Shown: positions 7,647 through 14,150 of the stretch, one piece after another
Position numbering within the stretch: the stretch's first letter is position 1
Layout of the letters: each line of letters begins with the position of its first letter
DNA from: Patescibacteria group bacterium
GTDB taxonomy: Bacteria > Patescibacteriota > Minisyncoccia > UBA6257 > Colwellbacteraceae
DNA: 17,326 bases
NCBI GenBank assembly: GCA_018826645.1
Contig: JAHJZF010000062.1
Span: 1 to 17,326 of the forward strand
Direction of reading: 5' to 3'
Translations under genes and position numbers: made by a program
The notes under the pieces: generated by a model
Told to the model about the DNA's origin: nothing
The model's input: the letters and a program-made list of their open reading frames with translations, nothing else
Databases searched by the model: none

Positions 7647-7675
7647 TGTATACCACAATCACACCATAATGTCAA
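7647..7675 (-). promoter_or_regulatory. Near-consensus sigma-70 promoter for the two-gene operon
   Basis: Reading the minus strand: TTGACA (7675-7670), a 17-base spacer, then TATACA (7652-7647), with TGG just before the -10 (extended -10). This is the best promoter in the window. The predicted start near 7640 leaves a leader of about 55 bases carrying the strong Shine-Dalgarno sequence. Confidence 0.85.
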
Positions 7676-7697
7676 TATATAAGCCCCTATAAAGAAC

Positions 7698-7728
7698 ATG
7701 AGCCCGTAACTGGCTGTTACGGGCTCAT
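7698..7728 (-). terminator. Terminator-like hairpin after the 273-aa gene
   Basis: ATGAGCCCGTAAC and GTTACGGGCTCAT form a perfect 13-bp stem with a 5-base loop, 20 bases after the stop of the minus-strand 273-aa gene. The minus-strand tail (GTTCTTTATA) is only moderately T-rich. It also insulates the operon promoter at 7647-7675 from upstream transcription. Confidence 0.8.
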
Positions 7729-7747
7729 TTGGCTTGTTTATTTGGCT

Positions 7748-8569
7748 CTAGGAGTCCTCTCCGAGCTTCTCGCGCGCTCTTGCGATTCTCTCGTCAAGAC
7801 CCTTTGAGGTGTTTTGGAAGGTTCTCTCGCGTTGGAGTCGTTTGAGCTCTTTCTCCTTCTCCTGCAAGACGGCCTCTTGTTCCTCGTCGAAGTCCATGTG
7901 AGTGATTTCGAGGAGGAAATCAGTCATCTTGTCGAAGGGTCCTCTCATTTTCTCGCGGAGTTCACCAGCCTCGACACTCATTGGCTCGAAAGCAACTTCG
8001 CGAGGTTTGGTCCGCAACTTGAGTTTTTGTTCCAGACGTTTGGCTTGTTCGCGAATCAGTTGTTCGGGAATGACGGCGTCGTCTCCAACCGCTTCACGAA
8101 CTGCCGTATGAATTTCGGAGAAGAGCTCGTTGAAAACGTCTTCGCCGATTCCAAGCCCCTCGCGGGAGATGTCGCCTTCGTTCACGAAGAAACGTCCACG
8201 TTCGGCGCGTAGCTTGAGCCACATTTCGAACTCACGCTCATCTGAGAAGAGAACGTTCGCCATGAAGTCTGGTACATCGTTGAACATCTTCTCCAAGAGG
8301 ACGATAGCGACTTTGCTGTCGATCCTGTGGTGGAGGAGCATCTCGAAAGCGCCCCTGAAAGCCGCTAGCAGACTTTCTACGAGAAGCCGTTGCTGTTCAC
8401 TGGCGAGCTTGATTCCGCGGGCCTCGGCTTTGAGTCGAATGGTGGCAGCAGAATTTTCTGCCCAACCACGAACCCAAGGATCAGCGAGACTGACCGCGAC
8501 ACCCCAGCCAGCTCCACTCTCGAAGAAAGACGAGACGCCCTCCATCAATTTATCTAGAAATTTGGGCAT
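7748..8569 (-). CDS. Unrecognised 273-aa helical protein with C-terminal coiled coil
   Basis: No family is recognised. The protein appears soluble and almost wholly helical. Residues 1-35 contain a glycine- and aromatic-bearing stretch (SSFFESGAGWGVAVSLADPW) that could be a weak amphipathic or membrane-touching segment. The middle is charged helix, and about 225-270 is a likely coiled coil rich in Glu, Lys, Arg and Leu. The start at 8569 is supported by AGGAAA 7 bases upstream. It lies 41 bases downstream of tRNA-Leu on the same strand with no promoter visible between them, so it may be read from the tRNA transcript. Composition and Shine-Dalgarno use match the two other minus-strand genes, suggesting shared origin. 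Possible roles such as a scaffold or structural protein are speculation. Confidence 0.68.
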   Translation of the reverse strand: MPKFLDKLMEGVSSFFESGAGWGVAVSLADPWVRGWAENSAATIRLKAEARGIKLASEQQRLLVESLLAAFRGAFEMLLHHRIDSKVAIVLLEKMFNDVPDFMANVLFSDEREFEMWLKLRAERGRFFVNEGDISREGLGIGEDVFNELFSEIHTAVREAVGDDAVIPEQLIREQAKRLEQKLKLRTKPREVAFEPMSVEAGELREKMRGPFDKMTDFLLEITHMDFDEEQEAVLQEKEKELKRLQRERTFQNTSKGLDERIARAREKLGEDS

Positions 8570-8610
8570 AACCGCATTTCCTTTCAGTAGTTTTCAGTTC
8601 TCAAGGATAC

Positions 8611-8698
8611 TGGTGGGCGAGGGGGGATTCGAACCCCCACGAGATTGCTCTCACTAGGTCCTAAACCTAGCGCGTATACCAAGTTTCGCCACCCGCCC
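8611..8698 (-). tRNA. tRNA-Leu (anticodon UAG)
   Basis: The minus strand folds as a class II tRNA of 88 bases. The acceptor stem GGGCGGG pairs with CUCGCCC, with one G-U pair. The anticodon arm is CUAGG-UUUAGGA-CCUAG, giving anticodon UAG, which reads CUA and probably other CUN leucine codons. A long variable arm follows, then the T arm GGGGGUUCGAAUCCCCC. Discriminator A and the CCA tail are encoded in the DNA. Its 3' end faces the G+C-rich block, the usual side for elements that integrate into tRNA genes. Confidence 0.95.
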
Positions 8699-8736
8699 TT
8701 CGACATGGTTCGACAAGCTCACCACAAGAGCTCAGG
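8699..8736. repeat. TTCGACA direct repeat and AGCTC hairpin between xer and tRNA-Leu
   Basis: TTCGACA occurs at 8699-8705 and 8709-8715. It is followed by AGCTC (8716-8720) and its complement GAGCT (8728-8732), with a 7-base loop. The minus-strand string TGAGCTTGTCGAA (8721-8709) resembles dispersed repetitive palindromes seen in many bacteria. Whether it is repeated elsewhere in this genome cannot be seen here. Confidence 0.4.
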
Positions 8737-8791
8737 GTAAACCCCTTGGTGAACAAAGTTACATTATTAAAAGAACCCGATTATTACAACA

Positions 8792-9688
8792 CTATTCACG
8801 TCTTTTGCCGTGAAATGCTTTGTGGACTTCCCTAAGCTCTTTGTTTGTAACGTGAGTATATATTTGAGTGGTTGAAATATTGCTGTGTCCAAGAAGTTCT
8901 TGAACACTTCGAATATCTGCGCCATTCATCAGGAGGTCTGTGGCAAATTGATGACGAAGCTGGTGGGGGGTAACCTTCTCAGAGATACCGGCCTCGCGAG
9001 AATATTTACTTACTAGTCGTTGAACTGTGCGAGGAATAATCGGCCCTAGTACTTTTGGGTTTTTACCGTGTGAAATACTGACGAAAAGCGTACCTTCGGC
9101 ATCCTGTCGTTTATCAAGATACTTTTTAATTGCTTCACGAGCTCTGTCAGACAAGAAGACCACTCTCAATTTCTCGCCCTTACCTCGTATGGTCAGCTCA
9201 CCTCGGTTTAAGCTAAGAAACCTATCGAGTGAGCAGAGTTCAGAGACACGCAATCCGGTTGAGAAAAGAGTTTCAAGGATAGCCCTGTCTCGAAGAGCTT
9301 TTAGCTCACTCCCTTTAGGGGCTGTCAGAAGGCGTTCGACATCTGCATACTCCACTATTTTTATCTGTCTTGTCGGCACTTTAGGCAATTCGATTCGATC
9401 GGGAGAAACCGTCGTATATTTTTGTCTAAGCAGATATTTCAATAGATTTCTAAGAACAATAACGTGATACGCTTGAGTGCGCTTCTTAAGTCTGACAGAG
9501 GGACTAGCTAAATAGACTCGAAAATCATGGATTTTTTTCTCCGTAATATCATCTATATTCTTAATATTCGCTTGTTCAACAAAACGTTTTAAGCATCTCT
9601 CATAATTGTTTCTCGTCGCCGGAGAACGATTTTTCTCTACGTCTAGATAATCGAGATAATCTTTAATAATTCCTTGGATTTCGATCAT
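8792..9688 (-). CDS. Tyrosine recombinase, XerC/XerD family
   Basis: This site-specific recombinase cuts and rejoins DNA through a tyrosine. At 298 aa it has the length of XerC/XerD. The N-terminal SAM-like DNA-binding domain spans about 1-88, including the SPATRNNYERCLKRF segment. The catalytic residues are complete: R147 (STGLRVSE), K170 (RGKGEK), H242 and R245 (PHQLRHQFAT), H268 (LLGHSN) and Y277 (TQIYTHV). The usual role is resolving chromosome dimers at dif. Many reduced genomes have one Xer, but its place close to tRNA-Leu and the G+C-rich block also allows a role as an element integrase. The gene's A+T-leaning composition matches the core genes, not the block, which favours the housekeeping role. 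A TATAAT lies 8 bases before the ATG with no Shine-Dalgarno sequence, implying a leaderless transcript. Confidence 0.93.
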   Translation of the reverse strand: MIEIQGIIKDYLDYLDVEKNRSPATRNNYERCLKRFVEQANIKNIDDITEKKIHDFRVYLASPSVRLKKRTQAYHVIVLRNLLKYLLRQKYTTVSPDRIELPKVPTRQIKIVEYADVERLLTAPKGSELKALRDRAILETLFSTGLRVSELCSLDRFLSLNRGELTIRGKGEKLRVVFLSDRAREAIKKYLDKRQDAEGTLFVSISHGKNPKVLGPIIPRTVQRLVSKYSREAGISEKVTPHQLRHQFATDLLMNGADIRSVQELLGHSNISTTQIYTHVTNKELREVHKAFHGKRRE

Positions 9689-9696
9689 TTAGCCAA

Positions 9697-9724
9697 ATTA
9701 TACGTCAAAATATATCTGTCGCAA
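9697..9724 (-). promoter_or_regulatory. Promoter of the Xer recombinase gene
   Basis: Reading the minus strand: TTGCGA (9724-9719; 4 of 6 consensus), a 16-base spacer, TATAAT (9702-9697). The -10 ends only 8 bases before the ATG at 9688, so the mRNA would begin at or very near the start codon. Confidence 0.65.
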
Positions 9725-9731
9725 AACATAC

Positions 9732-9779
9732 AATATGCAACATATTATTTAAGACACAAACGTCGCACGATTGCATATT
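9732..9779. repeat. 9-bp inverted repeat in the xer-rpsO divergent region
   Basis: AATATGCAA (9732-9740) and TTGCATATT (9771-9779) are perfect inverted copies separated by 30 bases, placed between two divergent promoters. This arrangement could be a paired operator. The spacing does not fit a dif site. Confidence 0.5.
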
Positions 9780-9817
9780 ATCTAGCAACAATAATAATTG
9801 TCGTTAAATAATCCATC

Positions 9818-9846
9818 TTTACAAAAATCATCATCTCGGCTATTAT
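9818..9846 (+). promoter_or_regulatory. Promoter of the rpsO-NYN-pnp operon
   Basis: TTTACA (9818-9823; 5 of 6 consensus), a 17-base spacer and TATTAT (9841-9846; 5 of 6). The predicted start near 9853 leaves a leader of about 7 bases before the rpsO ATG, with no room for a Shine-Dalgarno sequence. Confidence 0.7.
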
Positions 9847-9859
9847 CCTGATACTCGAG

Positions 9860-10126
9860 ATGCTTACTCAGAGAAAAAAGAAAAACGTCATTAAGGAGCA
9901 CCAGCTTCACGAGACGGACACTGGTTCGCCAGAAATTCAAATCGCCCTTACCACAAGGCGTATTGATGAACTGGCGTCTCATTTAAAAAAACACCCAAAG
10001 GATAAACACTCGCGTAGAGGTCTTTTGGGCATGGTGAACAGGAGAAGAAAGCTTCTCAAATATTTTTCAGAGAAATCTCCTTCAAACTATAAAAAACTGA
10101 TTAAGAAACTCGGGCTTAAAAAATAA
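9860..10126 (+). CDS. rpsO: 30S ribosomal protein S15
   Basis: S15 (uS15) binds the central domain of 16S rRNA early in small-subunit assembly. The 88-aa length is standard. Conserved features visible are the HETDTGSPEIQIALTTRRI block (residues 17-35), the rRNA-contacting HxKxHxKDxHSRRGLL region (about 41-56) and the following MVNRRRKLLKYF helix. It heads an operon with the NYN nuclease gene (10-base gap) and pnp, the common bacterial rpsO-pnp order with one gene inserted. There is no Shine-Dalgarno sequence before the ATG, and the predicted mRNA leader is about 7 bases. The long structured leader used for S15 autoregulation in E. coli is therefore absent here, unless another promoter exists upstream. 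Confidence 0.97.
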   Translation: MLTQRKKKNVIKEHQLHETDTGSPEIQIALTTRRIDELASHLKKHPKDKHSRRGLLGMVNRRRKLLKYFSEKSPSNYKKLIKKLGLKK

Positions 10127-10136
10127 GTCCAAATTT

Positions 10137-10667
10137 ATGATAATTCCAAACCAAGAACAAAGAGTCGGTGTTTTTATCGATATCCAGAACCTCTATCACA
10201 GCGCCAAAAATCTTTATGGGAGTAGGGTCAATTTTGGAGAGCTTCTAAAGCGCCTTACTAACGACAGGCGTTTAGTAAGAGCTTTGGCATATATTGTGAG
10301 GAGCGATCCTTCGACGGGAGAAGAGGCGTTTTTCTCGTCTCTCGAGAAAAGCGGTATCGAGCTTAGGAGTAAGGATATTCAAATCTTTTCAAGCGGAGCT
10401 AAGAAAGCGGACTGGGATGTTGGTATCGCAGTAGACGCCATTCGAATGGCAAACCAGTTCGACATCGTTATCTTAGTTTCGGGAGATGGGGATTTTGTGC
10501 CGATGGTCAAATATCTCCAGTGGGGGCTTGGCAAAGGAGTGGAAGTCGCAGCTTTTGGCAAGACTACTAATGCTGGCCTTAGAGAGACGGCCGATACGTT
10601 TATAGACTTAGATGCAATGCCGAAAATAATCTTTAAAGCACCGGGAAGTAAAACTAATAAAAAATAA
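10137..10667 (+). CDS. NYN-domain (LabA/DUF88-type) PIN-like nuclease
   Basis: This 176-aa protein is a single NYN domain, a PIN-like fold found in metal-dependent RNases. Likely metal-binding residues are visible: D15 with N18 (GVFIDIQNLY), D92/D94 (KADWDVGIAVD) with D100, and D117/D119 (VSGDGDFVPMV). The set is complete, so activity is plausible. The C-terminus ends in a short basic tail (KAPGSKTNKK), suited to RNA contact. It sits between rpsO and pnp; its stop overlaps the pnp start as TAATG, so it is coupled to PNPase. The context argues for a role in RNA decay or processing alongside PNPase, which is inference; LabA-type proteins elsewhere have varied roles. No Shine-Dalgarno sequence is seen before the ATG. 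Confidence 0.88.
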   Translation: MIIPNQEQRVGVFIDIQNLYHSAKNLYGSRVNFGELLKRLTNDRRLVRALAYIVRSDPSTGEEAFFSSLEKSGIELRSKDIQIFSSGAKKADWDVGIAVDAIRMANQFDIVILVSGDGDFVPMVKYLQWGLGKGVEVAAFGKTTNAGLRETADTFIDLDAMPKIIFKAPGSKTNKK

Positions 10668-12769
10668 TGGATTTAAATAGAAAGAAATTTACAAGGGAAG
10701 TAGCCGGCAAAGACCTCACCCTAGAGGTCTCTAATTTAGCTGGACAAACGAACGGTTCAGTAATAGGGACATATGGCGAGACCACCGTTCTGGTTACGGC
10801 CGTTATGGACAATCAGGATAAAGATTTAGACTATTTACCCCTAGCTGTTGATTATGAAGAGAAGTTTTATGCCGTTGGCAAAATTTTAGGAAGCAGGTTT
10901 ATGAGACGAGAGGGGCGCCCAACAGAAGAAGCCGTTTTATCCGGTCGTTTGGTTGATAGAGTTATCAGACCCCTCTTTGATAATCGCATCAGGCGTGGGA
11001 TTCAAGTTGTGATTACGGTTCTTTCCTACGATGGAGAGAACGACCCAGACCTCGTTGCCTTAATGACCGCTTCAGCAGCGCTATCGATATCTGACATTCC
11101 ATGGGACGGTCCCGTAGCAGGTTTAAGAGTGGCTAAGGTGGGCAATGAATTTGTTGTAAATCCTGTTAATAGCCAAATTGAAATGAAGGAGGGTCAATTC
11201 GATGCCTTTATTGCGGGTACAGAGGATAAGATCAACATGATCGAACTGGGGGGCAGTGAAGCTAGCGAAGCAGATGTACTCCAAGCATGTGAAATAGCTA
11301 TTAAACACTTCAAAGACCTTACCGATTTCCAAAAAGAATTAGTTTCTGAAGTGGGTAAAGAGAAAATAGAGGTAGAGCTAGATACTCCGTCAGATAAATT
11401 TGCCCAAACAGCCATAGATTTCTTAAAAGATAAATTGGATGAGGCAATTTACGTAGACGACAAGAAACAAATGGCAGAAAACCTAGCTCAACTTAAGATT
11501 GTCCTAAAAGAACACCTTAAGAATGCAGGTTTTGAAGAGGACGAACTGCGTTATGTCGAATATATAATGGAAAGTGAGACGGATAAGGCAGTTCACAGAA
11601 ACGCCTTAGAGAACGATAGACGACCAGACGGTAGAGCATTCGATGAGGTTAGGTCTCTCTATTCTGAGATTTCACTTTTTCCAAGATTGCACGGTTCAGG
11701 AGTTTTTGCCAGAGGCGATACGCAAGCTTTGGCGATAACTACGCTCGGTTCACCGGGTTCAGATCAGTTGATGGACACAATAGAATTCTCGGGGAAGCTT
11801 AGGTTTATGCTTCATTATAATTTTCCTCCATTCTCAGTTGGAGAGGCAAGGTCTTTCCGAGGTCCAGGTAGAAGAGATATTGGACATGGCGCCCTAGCCA
11901 AGAAAGCTTTAGAGCCCCTAATCCCGCCTAAAGAGCAATTCCCTTATACAATCAGGGTGGTCTCGGAGATACTTTCTTCAAACGGTTCCTCATCTATGGC
12001 GACCGTTTCGGCCGCTAGTATGAGTATGATGGATGCCGGAGTTCCGCTTAAAGAACCAGCTGCAGGTATCGCCATGGGTTTAATTTTGGGCAAAGACGGA
12101 CAGTATAAAATTTTAACAGACATCCAGGGTCCAGAAGACCATTATGGAGATATGGACTTTAAGGTGGCTGGTACAAAAAATGGCATTAACGCAGTCCAGC
12201 TAGACGTAAAAATCAATGGTTTAACCATCGAGATAATTAGAGAGACTCTTGAGCGAGCTCGAGGAGCAAGATTGCAAATACTCGACTTCACAGCAGGAGT
12301 TATAGCCAAGCCGAAAGAAGACCTATCTCCTCATGCTCCTCGCATTCTTACAATATCTATTGACCCGAGCAGGATAGGAGAACTTATAGGTCCTGGAGGG
12401 AAGGTGATTAATGGCATGATCGAAGAGACGGGCGTGGATTCTATAGACATAGACGACGACGGAACTGTCTTTATCACTTCCGAAGATGCAGCTAAAGGCG
12501 AAGAAGCCTTGGCTCAAGTCAAAGCTATGATGAGAGAATTTACAGTTGGCGAAATAGTAGAGGGAACAGTAGCCAAGATTCTAGAATTCGGAGCGATAGT
12601 AGAGTTCCCTGGAGGAAAATCGGGCATGATACATGTATCGGAGCTTAAAGAGGGTTTTGTTAAGAAGGTTGAAGAGGTCGTCAAGGTTGGCGACAAAGTT
12701 AGAGTAAAAATAATTGGTATGGAGAATGGGCGCACAGCTCTTTCCATAAAACAGCTCGGGAGCTCTTAA
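10667..12769 (+). CDS. pnp: Polyribonucleotide nucleotidyltransferase (PNPase)
   Basis: PNPase degrades RNA 3' to 5' with phosphate, releasing nucleoside diphosphates, and can add tails in reverse; it works as a trimer. The 700-aa length is normal and the domain order complete: first RNase PH-like domain (about 10-145), helical linker, second RNase PH-like domain (about 320-550), KH domain (about 562-620, with IGPGGK near 574-579) and S1 domain (about 622-695). The second core keeps FSVGEARSFRGPGRRDIGHG and the SSNGSSSMATV phosphate-site region. Catalytic aspartates correspond to D485 and D491 (TDIQGPEDHYGD), equivalent to E. coli D486 and D492. The start overlaps the NYN gene stop by one base (TAATG). 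No clear terminator follows. Confidence 0.97.
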   Translation: MDLNRKKFTREVAGKDLTLEVSNLAGQTNGSVIGTYGETTVLVTAVMDNQDKDLDYLPLAVDYEEKFYAVGKILGSRFMRREGRPTEEAVLSGRLVDRVIRPLFDNRIRRGIQVVITVLSYDGENDPDLVALMTASAALSISDIPWDGPVAGLRVAKVGNEFVVNPVNSQIEMKEGQFDAFIAGTEDKINMIELGGSEASEADVLQACEIAIKHFKDLTDFQKELVSEVGKEKIEVELDTPSDKFAQTAIDFLKDKLDEAIYVDDKKQMAENLAQLKIVLKEHLKNAGFEEDELRYVEYIMESETDKAVHRNALENDRRPDGRAFDEVRSLYSEISLFPRLHGSGVFARGDTQALAITTLGSPGSDQLMDTIEFSGKLRFMLHYNFPPFSVGEARSFRGPGRRDIGHGALAKKALEPLIPPKEQFPYTIRVVSEILSSNGSSSMATVSAASMSMMDAGVPLKEPAAGIAMGLILGKDGQYKILTDIQGPEDHYGDMDFKVAGTKNGINAVQLDVKINGLTIEIIRETLERARGARLQILDFTAGVIAKPKEDLSPHAPRILTISIDPSRIGELIGPGGKVINGMIEETGVDSIDIDDDGTVFITSEDAAKGEEALAQVKAMMREFTVGEIVEGTVAKILEFGAIVEFPGGKSGMIHVSELKEGFVKKVEEVVKVGDKVRVKIIGMENGRTALSIKQLGSS

Positions 12770-12817
12770 TTCAGGGGGGTCATTATCCACACTATTAAAT
12801 AGGTACGTATGGGTATG

Positions 12818-12826
12818 TGGTAAAAT
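12818..12826 (+). promoter_or_regulatory. Extended -10 promoter for the proline-rich protein gene
   Basis: TGG-TAAAAT matches an extended -10 (TGn plus 5 of 6). No -35 is visible, as is common for extended -10 promoters. The hexamer ends 7 bases before the ATG at 12834, so transcription would begin at the start codon. GGTAAAATACC is also a small inverted repeat over the element. Confidence 0.6.
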
Positions 12827-12833
12827 ACCTTGT

Positions 12834-14060
12834 ATGAATGAAGCTACAGGCCAGTTCGGAGCTGGGGGTTCTGCTCCTGATAATCAAGGCCAAGAGAAGG
12901 TGAATCCCATGTCGCCAAACTTTATGGATTCTGCGGGTGGACCCGAACAGTCTCCGCCACCGATAATGCCTAGCAACCCGCCTATGGGAGGGCTTCCTGC
13001 GTCACCACCACCTCCTCCTCCAGCACCACCACAAATGGGGGCATCACCCTCTCCAGTCATGGGTGGTCCATCGCCAGTTTCTCCTCCTCCTCCTCCGAAG
13101 GAAGTAGATATTCGAACCATGGCAAGCGATCAAGAGTCTCTTGTATCTAGTGGAGGTTTGGGGACTACGGCCACTACCGTTAAGCCACCAACACCCCTTG
13201 ATCAACCAGTTAAGAAAATAGACTCCGCAGGAGCACCCGCTAAATCAGCATCGGGCAACAAGAAGGCCCTACTAATTGGATTGGGCATAATCATCTTTTT
13301 AGGTGCCGCCGCGGCTGTAGCTAACTTTTGGGTATTACCCATCTTTTTGAATGGAACAGATGTTGTGGAGCCTGAAGCTGTGGCTCCTGAAGAGGTGGTA
13401 GAATTGCCTCAACCCACTCCTACGATTCAATCTTTCGTTCACAAAAGCTTCTTAAAGGGACCAACCGATGTAGAGGTTGAGTTGATGGCGAGCGAGGTTA
13501 GTTTAGTAGCTATAAAAGAAGCTCTAACCTCTATTGCCGCTGAGGCTATTGCTTCCGAGGACACATTGACCGAGTTTTCTGTTACTACGGGCGACGAAGG
13601 TAGGCCTGTAATTGCTGAAGACTTCATTAGAGCTTTGTTGCCCGACGTAACTCCAGAAATTTCAATAGAAGAAGATTTCACAGGATTTCTTTATAACGAT
13701 GGGGAAAATGTTTGGCCAGGGTACGTGTTTTCCTTTAGAGCTGATGCCGAAGACAAAGATCTATTAAAGGGCATCTTAAGCGAAGACATCGAAGCTTCTA
13801 GCGCTCTTTCAAACCTCTTTTTGGATGACCCTGGTGCGGCCTTCTCAGACATCTTCAAAGATGGAAGCAAGGAAGGCGAGTTAACGAGTGCGCGTTATTT
13901 GGCTTACGAGAATGGGGGCTCTATCAACTATGGCTGGAAGGGAGATAAGTTCGTCATAAGCACTTCTTATACTGGCTTCAAGGCAGTATCGAATATGATT
14001 GGAGATTCAGAAGCACCAGAAGCACCAGAAGTGCCTGCAGTAGAAGAGGCAACTCCTTAA
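12834..14060 (+). CDS. Unrecognised proline-rich single-pass membrane protein
   Basis: No family is recognised. Residues 1-140 are low-complexity and rich in Pro, Gly, Ser and Met, with polyproline runs (near 58-66 and 84-88). One transmembrane helix lies at about 144-170, preceded by KK, so the proline-rich part is probably cytoplasmic and residues about 175-408 outside. The outer part has mixed alpha/beta character (about 195-390) and ends in an EAPEAPEVPAVEEATP tail. The protein could be a surface or envelope-linked factor. The ATG at 12834 has no Shine-Dalgarno sequence but lies just after an extended -10. An in-frame ATG at 12909 has AGAAGG 8 bases upstream and would give 383 aa; both starts are possible. 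Polyproline runs predict dependence on elongation factor P. A terminator follows 50 bases after the stop. Confidence 0.78.
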   Translation: MNEATGQFGAGGSAPDNQGQEKVNPMSPNFMDSAGGPEQSPPPIMPSNPPMGGLPASPPPPPPAPPQMGASPSPVMGGPSPVSPPPPPKEVDIRTMASDQESLVSSGGLGTTATTVKPPTPLDQPVKKIDSAGAPAKSASGNKKALLIGLGIIIFLGAAAAVANFWVLPIFLNGTDVVEPEAVAPEEVVELPQPTPTIQSFVHKSFLKGPTDVEVELMASEVSLVAIKEALTSIAAEAIASEDTLTEFSVTTGDEGRPVIAEDFIRALLPDVTPEISIEEDFTGFLYNDGENVWPGYVFSFRADAEDKDLLKGILSEDIEASSALSNLFLDDPGAAFSDIFKDGSKEGELTSARYLAYENGGSINYGWKGDKFVISTSYTGFKAVSNMIGDSEAPEAPEVPAVEEATP

Positions 14061-14076
14061 TAAAGACTTGCTTTTT

Positions 14077-14094
14077 ACTAATTTTTCTATTAGT
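14077..14094 (+). repeat. Small A+T-rich hairpin before the terminator
   Basis: ACTAAT and ATTAGT pair around a 6-base TTTTCT-like loop, directly after the proline-rich protein gene. AAGACT (14063-14068) and AGTCTT (14092-14097) could pair as an alternative. It may be a secondary or decayed terminator element. Confidence 0.35.
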
Positions 14095-14110
14095 CTTGAC
14101 TTTACTACTA

Positions 14111-14135
14111 AAAACCCGCTGTTAAGCGGGTTTTT
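14111..14135 (+). terminator. Rho-independent terminator directly upstream of nusA
   Basis: AAAACCCGCT, loop GTTA, AGCGGGTTTT forms a perfect 10-bp stem with a run of five Ts. It ends only 15 bases before the nusA ATG, so nusA is either expressed by read-through or from a promoter overlapping the terminator. Confidence 0.92.
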
Positions 14136-14150
14136 AAAAAGAAAAATAAC

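Noticed and set aside
8130..8657. 175-aa plus-strand open frame
   Set aside because: It is antisense to the 273-aa gene and runs into tRNA-Leu; composition is shadow-like.
6135..8698. Integration (att) duplication of the tRNA-Leu 3' end at the far side of the G+C-rich block
   Set aside because: Only very short matches such as CGAACCC near 6075-6081 could be found by eye, which is not enough to claim an att site.
9725..9755. dif-like site next to xer
   Set aside because: A CAACATATTATTTAA stretch is loosely similar to a XerD arm, but no proper 11-6-11 arrangement with a matching XerC arm could be found.
12884..13120. Glycine-rich 78-aa minus-strand frame
   Set aside because: It is the antisense of the polyproline tract (CCN codons read as NGG), not an independent gene.
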